The notes under the pieces were generated by a model. That model did no database searches and had not been told where the DNA came from. It saw nothing but the letters and a program-made list of their open reading frames with translations. Positions 34,041 to 46,100 of a stretch of DNA of 64,000 nt are shown here, piece by piece (positions within the stretch are counted from its first letter, which is position 1; every line of letters starts with the position of its first letter). Both the position numbers and the translations under genes were made by a program. This DNA is from Leptobrachium leishanense (Eukaryota; Chordata; Amphibia; Anura; Megophryidae). Location: the NCBI GenBank assembly GCA_009667805.1, contig CM019066.1:5456001-5520000 (forward strand). Reading direction: 5' to 3'.

Positions 34041-35514
34041 AGTTATAAATGCAGATGGAGAGAAAGATAAGAATTTTGTTTCTTCACAGTGAGCACACTA
34101 GTCATGCTTTGAAAGGCAATCGTTGGCACATCCAGGCCCTATTTGCACACATTTTAATGTATTACAATGCGTATCGATTTAACCTGATTTTGGTAGTGCA
34201 GGGTTAATCAGCAAAGCATTATTCCCGTCAATGGAATATAGTTTACTGGTAGCAGTTGCTTTATTATTTGCAATGAAGGCTTATTAAAATTCAGCTTTAA
34301 TTGATCATAGCTTTGGCTCCAGAGATGGCTAATTTTTGGCCAGAGCGAATGTTTGGGAATCACATGCCACATGAAGCTCAGCCAGCCAGACTGTGCGTCC
34401 AAAAGAAACGTAGTTCAACAAAAAAATCTGCTCTTCGTACGCTAGCCATCACTCCCTTAGATAATTAATGCGTTTGCAAATCTGTGGGCAGCGAGATGCC
34501 GAAATTACGAGTTGGTTTGCTAGCACGGTGCTGAATTGCTGATTGGAATCCGAAATTCTAATATCTATTCATTCACATGAGAAATGTAGGCATTAGCTTT
34601 CCAATTTCAAAAGCTATTAGGAGTCGCGCTGGCTCTTTATTGTATCTGAAAAATGAAATACAAAAATATCATTATCTGCTTGCCCAACAAAACTTTTTAG
34701 CACAATCTTTTCTACCCCTAAGGGATTCATCCTGGAGTTTGTGCTCGACTACTTATAAATGGAGATGGCATATTTGTTTCTCTGCCATTGTATTACTTTG
34801 TTTATTAACATTTCCCTTAAAAATTCTGTGTGCGTCTCCCGGCACTTCCAAAATGCTCTGTGTAAGCATTTTAAAACAATGTGTTCTTGTGAGGAATTTG
34901 ATTGGCCGGTTGTACAATGTCTGGAACTTCCAGAACTGGATTTCGATATTAGTCAGTCTGTTTTGCTACCAGGTTTTCTTACGTGTGGACAGAAAAAAAA
35001 AGAGTAGCGAATAATAAAAAGTGAAGTGGAAGGAATACGACTTTTCAGTAGTTCAGTAATTGTAAGAAATTATCATTAATATACAGTACAGAGGGCCCTA
35101 TTCCAACTCTGTCAGTAACAGGGAGCTGGTAAAGGACAAAACTGGACGATATCCCTCACCAACTCCCTGTTACCGGGCCTATGCCAATCCAATCACTGTA
35201 GGAGTCGCAATAGTTGGGAGCCACAAACCGATACTGGCAGTGTGTCGCTGCTGTTATCGGTTCTAGGGGTTCATAGGTCTCAATGGAGCCAAGCGCGACC
35301 TTGTCACAAGCTGTGTGCCAGCTCGCAAGAGCCAGATGTGTAGGGATGGCAGAAGAACACTAGGAACTATTTGTGCGTGCAGCTCTAAAAAGTGCAAACC
35401 TTCTATGGAGGATCACGCTTTGTAGATCTGCCTCACGCCCGCTGCAGCAGTTTCACGGGGAGGTAAAATCCACGTTCGTTGTAACGTGCATTAAAAGTAT
35501 GTGAACAGGATGTT
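34041..35514. other. Mostly unique AT-rich sequence, no gene
   Basis: The 145-codon frame at 34577-35014 has no recognisable domain. 35095 onward begins AGGGCCCTATTCCAACTCTG, reminiscent of MITE Q ends, but no partner end was found. The stretch around 34460-34700 looks low in repeats. Confidence 0.4.
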
Positions 35515-35996
35515 ACTTCGCTGCAGAGGGAATTCGATAGATTGGTGGACAAGGGACTTGAATGGCAGATGAAATTTTATGTAGATAAATGCAAAGTTAT
35601 GCACTTTGAAATGAAGAACACACAAGCAACTTATACCCTAAATGGTACAGAGTTAGGGAAATAAAAGCAGGAGAAGGATTTGGGAATAATCATAGACTTC
35701 AATCTAAGTAACAATGTGCAATGTCAAACAGCAGCCGCCAAAGCCAGCAAGGTATTGGCATTAAAAGGGGAATTCACTCTCGGGTGAAAACATAATTTTG
35801 CCTCTTTATAAATCAATGGTAAGACCGCACGTTGAATATGCCGTGCAATTTTGGGCACCTGTCTTAAGAAAGGATATTATAGCGCTAGAAAAAGTGCAGA
35901 GACGGGCGACTAAATTAATAAGGGGAATGGAAGGTTTAAGTTATGCGGAAAGACTAACAAGCTTAAACCTGTTTAGTTTAGAGAAATGGCACCTTA

Positions 35997-36423
35997 GGCT
36001 AAGGTCAGACGAAAGCAGTTTTAACGTGCGTTTAGCCGCACGAAATCACGGCCGTGCTAGCAGCAAATGACGTCCAATGCCGGGGAACATACGACGAACG
36101 GCCGCACGAAAGTCCGTCCGCGCAACGCAAGTGGCAAACGAGCGCATTTTTTCGAGAACGTCAAATCGCTACTACTGACGTACAGAGTGCGCTGCGGCCG
36201 CATAGCGGCGTGTTTGTGTGATTGGGAGACGTCAGACGCTGCACACGTCCGGCCAACATAACGTCCAGATGCAAAAAGTGTTTTATTGATGATCCGTACA
36301 AAATCACGGACGAAAATGCGCATCGTATGACCGCTATCGCGTATTCCGTGAAAAAATACGTCCATTCGTTCGAACGCACTTTTTCATGGACAACGTGAAA
36401 AATGCGTTCATCTGACCCTAGCC
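35997..36423 (-). mobile_element. MITE A copy 6, inserted in the LINE frame
   Basis: 427 bp; left flank TTA, right flank TAA. It separates the codons for LEKWHL from RGDLI of the reverse transcriptase, so it entered after the LINE. Very similar to copy 7. Confidence 0.92.
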
Positions 36424-36431
36424 TAAGAGGG

Positions 36432-36632
36432 GATCTCATAACTTTATATGAATATATACGGGGCCTTAGAGGGGATCTGATACCTTTTATATAAATATAT
36501 ACGGGGCCTTAGAGGGGATCTGATAACTTTATAAAAATATATACGGGGCCTTAGAGGGGATCTGATAACTTTATAAAAATATATACGGGGCCTTAGAGGG
36601 GATCTGATAAATGTATATAAATATATACGAGG
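36432..36632 (+). repeat. 42-bp tandem repeat inside the LINE frame
   Basis: Unit GGCCTTAGAGGGGATCTGAT followed by AACTTTATAAAAATATATACGG, four to five copies. 42 bp is 14 codons, so the expansion preserved phase. Confidence 0.92.
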
Positions 36633-37080
36633 CCATTATAAACCATTGTCTGGAAACCTATTCATTAACAGGACTATACACAGGACACGGGGTCACCCAT
36701 TTAGACTGGACGAAAGGAAATTCAGCCTAAAGCATAGGAAGGGTTATTTTATAGTGAGAACAATAAAGCTGAGGAATTCTCTGCCCGTTGAGGTGGTTGG
36801 GTCAGAGTCTGTACAGACATTTAAAAAATGACTGGGTGACTTTCTGCAGACACAGAATATTAAGGGTTATAATATTTAATATGTGGGAAAGCTTCTTGAT
36901 CCAAGGAGAAATCTGACGCCATTCTAGGGTCAAGAAGGAATTCTTTCCCAGTGTGTTGCATATTGGCGAGCATTTCAGACTGGGTTTTTTGCCTTCTTTT
37001 GGATCAACAGCAGTGGGTGATGTGTGAGAGGCTGAACCCGATGGACGAATGTCATTTTTCTGCCTATGTAACTATGTTAC

Positions 37081-37578
37081 ATCGTTTGATCCTCCCTGTG
37101 CACCAACTTTGGCTTGTATGACATTCCTATCTGGCGTCTAGACCTGGCTTTTCCCTGACCATTCTTGATATATTCTTGTTTATGTTCTGTAAGTCTTGCA
37201 TCCTTGTCTTTGCCCAGCTGCATAGTATAGGTTGTGATAGAGGCCAATTATAAGGACCTCATTCATAGTTCAGGGTTCTGTGTTGCTGCATATTGGTTGT
37301 CATATTGGGCATATTGGTTGTCGTTATTCTGGTGTTTATTCTGGTGTTTATTCCCTACCCTGTAATCTGTATAGATCAGAAGACCACTACAAGGATCTTC
37401 CCCCCCGTACAGGCTTTCCTCTTGTGTCTGTATCTCTTTTGTCATTCGTGTTCAGTATCGGTATATTTTCTGTGTGCTGGGTTCTGCATCATGCAGCAAA
37501 CCACAAACCTGCCTAAAGGGCTTAAAGACATTTGGTATAAAGGGCCCTCCTTGGTGTCAGCCTGGGGTGCTCGTGACA
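37081..37578 (+). mobile_element. LTR fragment, related to the solo LTR at 55095
   Basis: Shares with 55690-56000 the order ATCTGTATAGATCAGAAG / CTCTGTATAGACAGAAGG, then CAAGGATCTT...AGGCTTTCCTC, GGTTCTGCATCATGCAG, ACCTGCCTAAAGGGCTTA, ending CTCGTGACA. The 5' end is lost at the LINE tail. Retrovirus-like superfamily, probably Ty3/gypsy-type, inferred from LTR structure only. Confidence 0.65.
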
Positions 37579-37970
37579 GTTTGTATATTACCTTTATGTA
37601 TTTAGAATTCTTTATGAGAATTCACCATCAAAGCGATTATTAACATGTAAGGTAATGTTCAGCGCCTGAGATGGTATAGTTTCTGAATCCAATAATAGCA
37701 TACAGATTGACCTCTACAGAGTGTGTCCAGGAGGAGAAAGAAGGACTGTAGAAAATGATTAAAAAAGGGGGGTGTTCTGGTGCCTGAAAGCTGGGTACCT
37801 CAATATGTCACATCACGTCAGACCCATTAATAATGTCACGGCCCCGTTGGTGCCGTAAGAAGGCTAAATAAGGTTCCATTCCCCTGTCATAGATATTCCA
37901 GATGTAGTTTTCACCTGTTCTCACGTCCAGGTGCCCAGAAGTCCACGCCAGGACTCCCTTTATGGGGGTG
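37579..37970. other. Unassigned sequence, no gene
   Basis: No terminus recognised; it joins a P-family interior from about 37975. Confidence 0.35.
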
Positions 37971-37974
37971 GAGA

Positions 37975-38640
37975 CCAGCCGCTGGAAAAAGCAGACAAAT
38001 TGACGAACGGGGTTAAAAAACCCAAAAAACAATATGATTGAAAGTGTCAAAAGTGAAACGCTGTTTGCAAAAAAACTACTGAATGAAAATGTCTGGAATT
38101 TACATATAAGATCCAATGAATGATAAAAAAAAGCTCTGATACAGAAAAAAACAGAAAACGATTTAAGAGAAAAATTGCCGAAAAAATGCCTAAAAGATAC
38201 TAAAAAATAAAGAGCCTTTTTTTCTGCAGATTAAAATAATAAACGGTTTATTAGATATTGCATAAAAACGGGAATATTTTTAGCATTAAAGCCTATGGGA
38301 TTCGCCTGAATAAACCTGCCGAATGAAACCACCAATCAGCAGTGCATTTCGGCAACTTTTCTCTGCTGTTCGGTGTTCTCTGAATAGATTCACCATTGCT
38401 TCTCTAGGGGGGATTTCACTGCCGTCGAACAGGCACAGTACTTTTTTTTGATAAAGGATTTTACCAGGAAGGATACATTGAGATTTCTCTCGTTTAAGTA
38501 CTTGCTGGCAGTTCGCAAAAATTTGGTGAACTGCCTGCTTTCTGAATAGCCGAATGACCCTGAAATGTCACCATATGGGGAAAGTCACTGTTCGGTGACA
38601 TTTCGGGGCTAGTTGGGCTCGCTCTGAAGAACTCCTTATT
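37975..38640. mobile_element. MITE P copy 5, left-truncated
   Basis: Interior blocks CGCTGTTTGCAAAAAAACTA, the shared module reversed (38195-38305) and GTCACCATATGGGGAAAGTC; right end degraded (CTCTGAAGAACTCCTTA). Contains a 53-bp retro-insertion at 38444-38496. Confidence 0.75.
38444..38496 (-). mobile_element. 53-bp retro-insertion with 7-bp duplication
   Basis: Starts with a T-run and reads AAAGGATTTTACCAGGAAGG...GAGATTTCTCTCG. AGTACTT lies at 38437-38443 and 38497-38503. The empty site (CGTACTTGCTGGCAGTT) exists at 18796-18812. Looks like a severely 5'-truncated LINE or SINE tail in minus orientation; family unknown. Confidence 0.8.
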
Positions 38641-41588
38641 AGAAGTATCCAATATATTTTTTTAAAAAAGGATTTCAGTGTAATTCCCAATGTTTCCCTG
38701 CCTGAAAATCCATTTATCAACACCTTTTAGCATTTGATATTTTTTCAGAAATCAGCATACCAATACATTTCAATTGAATCGATATAGCATATATTTCCAT
38801 TGAAAAGTATATCTGCGAGAGCCGATATACGATGTATATTTCTTTAACGGCAATCAAAATGCAGGTAAACCCGCATTTGAATATCTTGAACGGAAAAAAA
38901 ATGGCAGAAAATCGTCAAAAAAGGTCCTGATTTTGTCCAATGGGTCGAAGTAAATTGAGCCCTACGTTTACATTACAATGTATGCATTTGGGCAAAGAAT
39001 TTGTAAGTCCCTTCTCTCATCCAAAATTCCGAGCTTAGTGGATAATTTGTATTGTGTTTTGTCTCACATGACCATTCTTTTCAGCACTTCTTACCCTGCT
39101 AGGCTCTCACGTGAATTAAAACTCCTCCAAATTAAGAATTTGGCTTTATTTTTGCTTCTGAATTTGAAGAATTGTATCCTCGCTTCGCAAAAAGAACCGG
39201 CCAGAGCTGGTCAACCTAACCGCAGTGGGTTTAAAGAGGAATTCACACAATATTAATAATTCATGAACTATTATATCTTATCTTTATGGTGGAGCCTGCT
39301 GTTCCGGGAAGAAACAGAAAGAAAATATCCTTACACGGCCCACTGGGTTTTCTTTCAAGTTATTTTTGCAGTTTCCAGGCTGTTGTTTATGTGAGATATT
39401 AATTTCACCCACTGTATTCTGTTCACATCTGTCACATTTACGGGAAAATGAGCCACAAATGAAACAATTGCATTCTCAAGGTACAAAAGCAGATGAGCCA
39501 TAACGCTCCAGTGTAACACTGATCATAATCTTACTGCGATCTTAAAACATAATTTGTTAAGTATTAAACCAAATAAAAATAGGAATTGTACAGCTGTTAT
39601 CTTGTTTTTATTTATTTTTTTATACCTCCGGCAACCTTTCTGATATTGCACAGTTAAGACCCCCGAGAGAGATTCTGTAATAGTCACAGTACATCAGGAA
39701 ATAACAGCTTGTTACGGTAACATGGAAATTCCATTTGCAGCATTAAATGGAAAGGTGAGACTCGGGATATGGATATATAGGTCAATGGAAATGGAAAGGC
39801 CAGTAAGGAATAAAAGCAATCCAAACCTCTCTGTGGGTTTCCTGTAGGGTGCTAGATCCGTTGGTCACGCCAGAAAGTTGGTCATTCACACAGACCAACA
39901 GACGTGCGAGGGACTAACCTTCCAAAAAAAGAATAAATTGAACTAAACGTTCCTACGTAAGAATCAAAATAAAAAATAGAAAATAAATGGATTTGGGGAG
40001 GTAAAAACACCATCTTTGCTGATAAAAGGAACATTCTGGGCTCTCATTGTACTCATTGTAAGTTGGAGTGGTCACATTGACCTGTGTGTCCTGACTTCTC
40101 TTGTTCACCACCGGGAAGTTCTCAGAAGGCTAATTCAGCCCTCTGGGTGAAGAGCATATCCCCATCCAGTAGCTGAGATCACTGAGGTTTGACCTCAGCC
40201 TCATGGACAAATTCCCAGAAGCGGGACTCATGTCCAGCCTACGGCTCTCAATGCAAGCCATTGGATTGGCTGGACACTTGTTTGACTGGCCAGACTCTTG
40301 ACGGTCGCGTCACATCTGCAGTTTGAGAGGAAGCAATAGTATGTCATGTCGTTGTATCTAGAGAGTCTGGGGCTGGAATAAAGGTAAGTTTTTCTAATAA
40401 TAAGTAAAATGTTTTAATAATACTAAGTGGAGAACTGCACCTCTCAGAGTTTTCTCGGCTTTCAACTCCTACATCTATCACACTTCTAGCATAGTGAAGA
40501 AACGGGCCTTCTTGGTAAACCACAGACCACCTCACTAGAGGTGCCTTGACGTTCGGCAGGTGAGCTTACTCTTTTAATGGCCATTAACAGAAACCAAAGC
40601 CTCTAATTGTGTTTTGTTTCACACGGTATAATGGGAATAAGCACAGATGACATTTTTCTCCTTGTTATGTTTTATACATGTTGCTGGGCTGGATACATTT
40701 GGTGACTGCAGCCGCCCCATCGGGGAATAGGCGCGACCCCCACCCCTCCTGTACACAGACCAAGAAAGCCTGGTTCCTCACTATGCTAGAAGTGTGATAG
40801 ATGCAGGATTGTCTTGTTTGTACCCTCTGGGGAAGAGCTACCGAGGTATAGCCTGCTTTTGGTGCGGTACACATCACGCTGACTTTTTATCCTCTTTTGC
40901 AGTGTTGTTCTGTTTTTTTCAGCTCCTATTAAAAGTTAAGTTTTATTTTATCAGCAATTCAATATTCTATTGTCCACATAACCCGGGTAGGCATGACATT
41001 GAGGAAGAGAAAGCATACCGATCAAAGATCAAGTAGCCAGACAGCGGTTATTCAGAAAATGAAGTATAAAATGAATACAAAAAATTGTGGATTTACCTAA
41101 AAATCCCCTATTCAGCCGAAAGTTGGAGCACTTCAAACATAACAATAAATAAAAACAATGGCGCAAAGCGTGCCTCACATGTGATCTGAAGCGCGCTTTA
41201 CGCCATTATATTTTTTATTATTCAGAAAATGAAACAAATGTGAGCTGTTACTCGGTCTTGGCTAAAATTCAGTATTGTGACAAACGGCTGCGCTACCTGT
41301 TTTGAATTGTTTGCTAAGCATAAGTGAATAAATCTGTCATTTACAGAGGCTGAGAAACCACCAACCTGAAAAATGACAACAGGATTATTTCCGGTTCTGT
41401 CTCTCTTTAAAATGGAGGTTATTCTATAATTACGTGGATTGATGAGTGAGTCTTGTTCAATATGACAACTTTATCAGCTGTAATAGGTTTTCTGCAAAGA
41501 CAAACAAATCCAGGTGTTTTTAAGTCAAATATAAATAATCCGTTCTCATGAATCAACTGGGGAAACGACTTTTTAGAACTATCGGCGA
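38641..41588. other. 2.9 kb with no recognised transposon and no gene
   Basis: The longest repeat-poor stretch of the window. AT-rich; reading frames at most about 92 codons without domains. Candidate single-copy sequence. Confidence 0.5.
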
Positions 41589-41929
41589 GGCCGGGGTTAG
41601 ACGAGCGTTTTTAAGAGCGGAAGGAACGTCCGCGACAGTTCCTTCCACTCTGGCGCCCGTCTGGCCACCTCGCTGAGCGCAGTTAGTGCGCTCAGCTATG
41701 CAAGACTCAATTCTTCTATGGAGGATCGCGCTTTGCAGCCCTGTCGAATGCGCGTCGTAGTGCTTCGATGGGGAGGCTTATAGCATGGCCGCAGCACGTC
41801 CTTTGTAGCTTGCGCAATTCGTCGCGTGCTACAGTGTGTGGCCGGCCCGTCGAAGCGTCACGGCGCTGCGACAGACACCGGGAGACACAACAGTACAGGC
41901 GCACATAGTGCGCTCGTCTGACCCTGGCC
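41589..41929. mobile_element. MITE C (GGCCGGGGTTAGACGAGCG ends)
   Basis: Inverted ends GGCCGGGGTTAGACGAGCG and CGCTCGTCTGACCCTGGCC resemble MITE A and B ends, but the interior (TTCTATGGAGGATCGCGCTT and others) is different. Flanks CGA/TGA, a degraded 3-bp site. Confidence 0.75.
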
Positions 41930-41992
41930 TGAACTATATTCCTTTTTTTCCAAGTTGTACATTTCAACCCTTCATTTGTTGTACATTTTCAT

Positions 41993-42333
41993 CCCCCTGG
42001 CGGTTTTCCCGCGTGTGGCTCGGGGTTAAATTTCCATGCTGAAAGTGGTAACCCCGAGCCACACTCGGGCTGTATACATACCTGTCCCTGCGCTCCCTCG
42101 CTGTCCCCTGCAGCCACCTCCGTCCAATCGTGACGTCCTACTTCCTGATTCCTTTCTCGCGAGAAGGGAACCAGGAAGCAGGACGTCGCGATCGGACGGA
42201 GGTGAATGTGATTGCGGGAGGTCAGCGAGGAAACGTAGATACAGGTATGTATCTGCCCGAGTGTGGCTTGGGGTTACCTTTTTCAGCACTGAAATTTAAC
42301 CCCGAGCCACACTCGGAAATACCACCAGGGAGG
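41993..42333. mobile_element. TTAA-target MITE with CCCTGGCGG ends (piggyBac-like)
   Basis: Right end ACCACCAGGGAGG followed by TTAA (42334-42337); left end CCCCCTGGCGGTTTTCCC with its TTAA degraded. Internal inverted pairs such as GTAACCCCGAGCCACACTCG with CGAGTGTGGCTTGGGGTTAC. Non-coding. Confidence 0.8.
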
Positions 42334-42566
42334 TTAATATATGCTTTTTTTATGATTATTATTATTCACTATTTTTTCTATTTTAATTGCATCTCTTACC
42401 TGGATCTGTAGCTGCTCTGATTTTCCACTTATTGTGGGCACTAGTGAATGCTAACGTTAATGTTTGGATGAGTAAGTGTTACCTCTAGGATAAATGACTT
42501 TAACGCATGCCCCTACATACCTAACACTAAACCTCTCAAAAATGCCCATTACATCCTTAACACTAA

Positions 42567-44249
42567 CAGGGTTATTCAAAGAGCTCCGAATTGCTTGAGA
42601 GAGGTAACCAAACGCTGAAAATCAGCGTTCGGTTACCTTTCCTGGCCATTCGACTATTCAGAGAGCAGGCAATTCGCCAAATCCTGGCGAATTGCCTGAA
42701 CATACGGTGCCTGTTCGGTGCCTGTTCGAGGGCAGTGAAGACCCCATGAAAAAGCACTGCTTCGGCTATTCAGAGAACACAAACCAGCAGTGAAAGGTTC
42801 CACTAATGCCTTGCCATTCGGTGGTTTCATGCGGCAAATTTATTCAGGAGAATCCCATAGGCTTCAATGTTAAAAATATTCCCGTTTTAATTCAATATCT
42901 AATAAACCGTTCATTATAAAATTCTGCAGTAAAGAATCTCTTTATTTATAGATTTTTTTTAGGATATTTTAAGCATTTTTCTTAATTTTTTTTTAACCAC
43001 TTCACTGCTAAGGATGCGCTGCATAGCACGATGACCCCAGTCTTGGAGTTAACCCCTAACTGCCACCAATGGTGGAGATAGGGGGTTCCAATGAACCCCC
43101 TATCTCCCGATCCGTGGCAGTTAGGGGTTAATGTTTGGTATTGTTGGATCGGCCAGAGCATGGCCGTTCCAACAATACCAAACATGAGTATGAAAAAAGT
43201 TTTTTAAAAAAAATTAAAAATAAAAAAAATATATATTTTTAAAAAAAATTATAAAAAAAAAAAAAAAATTCTTTTTTTTTTGTTCATTAATGCAGCAATA
43301 TTGTTCCCATTTCAATTATAATGTGAACAATGATGCTGCACTAACGATTTTTGGATGCGGTGCGTTTGTTAAAAATTGCGTAATTTTCCCCAAAAAAAAT
43401 GTAACGAGACCCCATCTCTAATTTTTTTAACAAGCGCACCCCATACAAAATATAACTGCAATTGCTCACATGTTAAAATGTGAAAAAAAAACACTTTACA
43501 CGTTGTAAATTATTGAAAATTCATATTTTATTGCATTTTTTGTTATAATATACAGACAGGTCATGACGTATACATATAATAATGACATATTATGAATCTA
43601 CCGAGTCTGACGGAAAGAACGATATATAATATGTCTGGGTCATATACTAAAATAAGCCTTCAAAACGCATTTAAACAAGATGAGCAAAATCGGTAAAAAT
43701 GACCTCAGCACAGGGGCGGGAAAAGCCTCAGCAGCGAGAGGTTAAAAGTCTGATATTTTTTTTCTATTTTTTTTTTTAAGTTTACTTATTTTTTCTGTAA
43801 CAGCCCTTTTTATTATCATTCCCTGGACCTCATATGTAAATTTCAGACATTTTCGCTCAGTAGTTTCTTTGCAAACAGCGTTTTACTTTTCAATCATTCA
43901 TGCAAACTATTTTCCTAATTTAGTCACTTCATTCTGTCTGTGGTCTCGGATTTCTCGGCTTTCTCCAGAGGCTTCGGCTGTGTGTGATCGGCTCCTGTTC
44001 AGGCTTTTTCCGTGGTTTTCGGCAGGTTAATCCAGATGTTTTTGCGTGTTTTCGGCGTGCATTCGCTGGGTTTTGCGGTTCATTTTCGTCGGGTTTGCGG
44101 CAGCTTTTCCCTGCAATTTGGGGACCCTGTGGTGCTTGCTGAATACACCGCAGGATCACCGAAATGGTATCAGCAAAAGGAACCGTATTGAAGAGAACGA
44201 AAAGTCACCGAATGTGCGGTGACTTTTCGAATCTCTTTGAATAACCCTG
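42567..44249. mobile_element. MITE P copy 6, interrupted by piggyBac
   Basis: Ends CAGGGTTATTCAAAGAGCTC and AATCTCTTTGAATAACCCTG; perfect TAA duplication at 42564-42566 and 44250-44252. Shared module at 42845-42965. P-family sequence is 42567-42996 and 43742-44249. Confidence 0.92.
42997..43741. mobile_element. piggyBac-type non-autonomous element, nested in MITE P
   Basis: TTAA at 42993-42996 and 43742-43745; ends CCACTTCACTGC and GCAGCGAGAGG. From 43015 to 43740 it is near-identical in order to 1815-2554; the GC-rich 5' part of the longer copy is deleted. Confidence 0.9.
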
Positions 44250-44252
44250 TAA

Positions 44253-45257
44253 GCCTCTCAAAAATCCGTTAGTGCAATCACTGATGCACTATCTTGCGCG
44301 AGCTTTCTGTACATTACTTAATGCTAATTACTGATTTTGCGACCCATATTAAGATAGGTAAGGTATTACAAAGTCCTAGCGCTAAATACCACTAGTGCTA
44401 AATGATTTTGCAAAATTATTTAGCACCCCTAATCGCCCCCCCCTAATAAATACGATACTCACCTCTCATCCCATGGTGAGAATGGTGGCCCAATATGCTG
44501 TTTCTTGTCGCCAGAGGATGAGTGAGACTGGGAATTAATAGTTCTCCCCAGTCTCCCTCCGCGATCACTCTGCGGCGCTGCGTGAACTTGCAAGAGCTCT
44601 TGGCCTGGAAGCGCAAACCTCCATGGAGTCCTATGTTTCATTCTCACTCAGATTGGTTAGTTGTCACTTCCTCCATTTATTTTGATTGATACAGGGTTAC
44701 CACCATGAATTTCTCATGAAGTGAATTAAAACCTAGGTCCTCATTTCAGCTTCAAATTCTATGTCCTGTGATTTGAATAAGGGCCCCTACATGGTATTTG
44801 CTACTTTTGCAAAGTTTGACTCTGCATATTTGTGTTTTGGTAACCCCCTCGTGTTTCTTTTTTTCTGTACCCTGTTCAGTGTTTCATTTTCTTATTGAAA
44901 AAAAGAATATACAAATTAAAATTTCTGTTACATTTTTTTATTTATATCTAAACACAGAAAATAATCACTTTTATACTTCACAACAACTGCTTTCGTTGTT
45001 CTACATGCACGGTTACCAGGGGAGGTTTCCATTTTTTGATTCTTCACAGTGAGTCACAGCAGTTGGCATTCAGGCTAAGAAATCTGTGTCTCCATCTGTT
45101 AAATCGAAAAGGCTTACATATTGTGGCAAAGCTGGTGTGAAGTGAACAGCTTACATTAATGGAAGATTCCTTTTATGTGGTGAGTGACAAGACAATGTTA
45201 AATAATCACTTATTGTGGAATCAAATTATTTTTCATATGCTGACTGAAGCATCGTTT
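44253..45257. other. Unassigned sequence, no gene
   Basis: Flank 44253-44280 (CCTCTCAAAAATCCGTTAG) resembles 42532-42550, so the MITE entered a locally repetitive target. No coding frame. Confidence 0.4.
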
Positions 45258-45260
45258 TAA

Positions 45261-45687
45261 GGCTAAGGTCAGACGAAAGCAGTTTTAACGTGCGTTTAGC
45301 CGCACGAAATCACGGCCGTGCTAGCAGCAAATGACGTCCAATGCCGGGGAACATACGACGAACGGCCGCACGAACGTGCGGCTGCGCAACGCAAGTGGCA
45401 AACGAACGCATTTTTTCGAGAACGTCAAACCGCTACTACTGACGTACAGAGTGCGCTGCGGCCGCGTAGCGGCGTGTTTGCGTGATTGGGAGACGTCAGA
45501 CGCTGCACACGTCCGGCCAACATAACGTCCAGACGCAAAAAGGGTTTTATTGATGATCCGTACAAAATCACGTACGAAAATGCGCGTCGTATAACCGCTA
45601 TCGCGTATTCCGTGAAAAAATACGTCCATTCGTTCGAACGCACTTTTTCACGGACAACGTGAAAAATGCGTTCGTCTGACCCTAGCC
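45261..45687 (-). mobile_element. MITE A copy 7
   Basis: 427 bp; perfect TAA duplication at 45258-45260 and 45688-45690. Nearly identical to copy 6, suggesting recent mobility. Confidence 0.93.
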
Positions 45688-45718
45688 TAAGATAGTTCCC
45701 CGATTCGATGGTCTAGAA

Positions 45719-45901
45719 CAGGGATTCCCAAACCTGTCCTCGGGACCCTCAACCAGGCCAGATTTTGTAGATCAACTTGGGGAAAAGCAGACTGAATCCT
45801 GCAATCATTGAGCAGCAAATCATATCACCTGTGCTGAGCTTCACGTATCTGGAAAACCTGACCTGTTAGGAGGGTCCTGAGGACAGGTTTGGGAAAAAGT
45901 G
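45719..45901. mobile_element. Small hAT-type element (CAGGGATTCCCAAAC ends)
   Basis: Ends CAGGGATTCCCAAACCTGTC and GACAGGTTTGGGAAAAAGTG; perfect 8-bp duplication GTCTAGAA at 45711-45718 and 45902-45909. 183 bp, non-autonomous. Confidence 0.92.
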
Positions 45902-45909
45902 GTCTAGAA

Positions 45910-46095
45910 CAGTGGTTCCCAACCGCGGTCCTCAAGTACCCCTAACAGGCCAGATTTTAAGGATTACTTTGGGGAAATGCAGACTTGGTGCCAGATAGCA
46001 CAGAACACATTCAGAGGTCTTGTGGAGACCATACCTCAACGAATCAGACCTGTTTTGACAGCACGAGGGGGACCTACATGATATTAAGCAGGTGG
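45910..46095. mobile_element. Second hAT-like element (CAGTGGTTCCCAACC end), right end unclear
   Basis: Begins immediately after the duplication of the previous element with CAGTGGTTCCCAACCGCGGT, followed by CTAACAGGCCAGATTTTAAG as in its neighbour. The inverted right end was not found before MITE B. Confidence 0.6.
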
Positions 46096-46100
46096 TTTTA

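Larger units (their letters stand above)
35515..37080 (+). pseudogene. CR1/Rex1-like LINE, 3' part of reverse transcriptase ORF
   Basis: Segments in order: LQREFDRLVDKGLEWQMKF (35523), DLGIIIDFNLS (35680), [20 protein letters not shown] (35803), [17 protein letters not shown] and [18 protein letters not shown]. After a MITE insertion come RGDLITLYEYI, a 42-bp tandem expansion, then GHPFRLDERKFSLKHRKGYF and LRNSLPVEVVGSESVQTFKK, ending in a stop at 36829. This is the thumb-to-C-terminus of a vertebrate CR1/Rex1-group reverse transcriptase; catalytic domains are missing. The 3'UTR ends TGCCTATGTAACTATGTTAC. Stops and a frameshift near 35660-35790 make it dead. Confidence 0.87.

Noticed and set aside
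34577..35014. 145-codon frame as a membrane protein gene
   Set aside because: Hydrophobic stretches come from AT-rich DNA; no homologous family, start context or exon structure recognised.
41993..42333. GC-rich inverted block as a CpG island promoter
   Set aside because: Its ends and TTAA flank show it is a MITE; the symmetry explains the GC-rich pairs.
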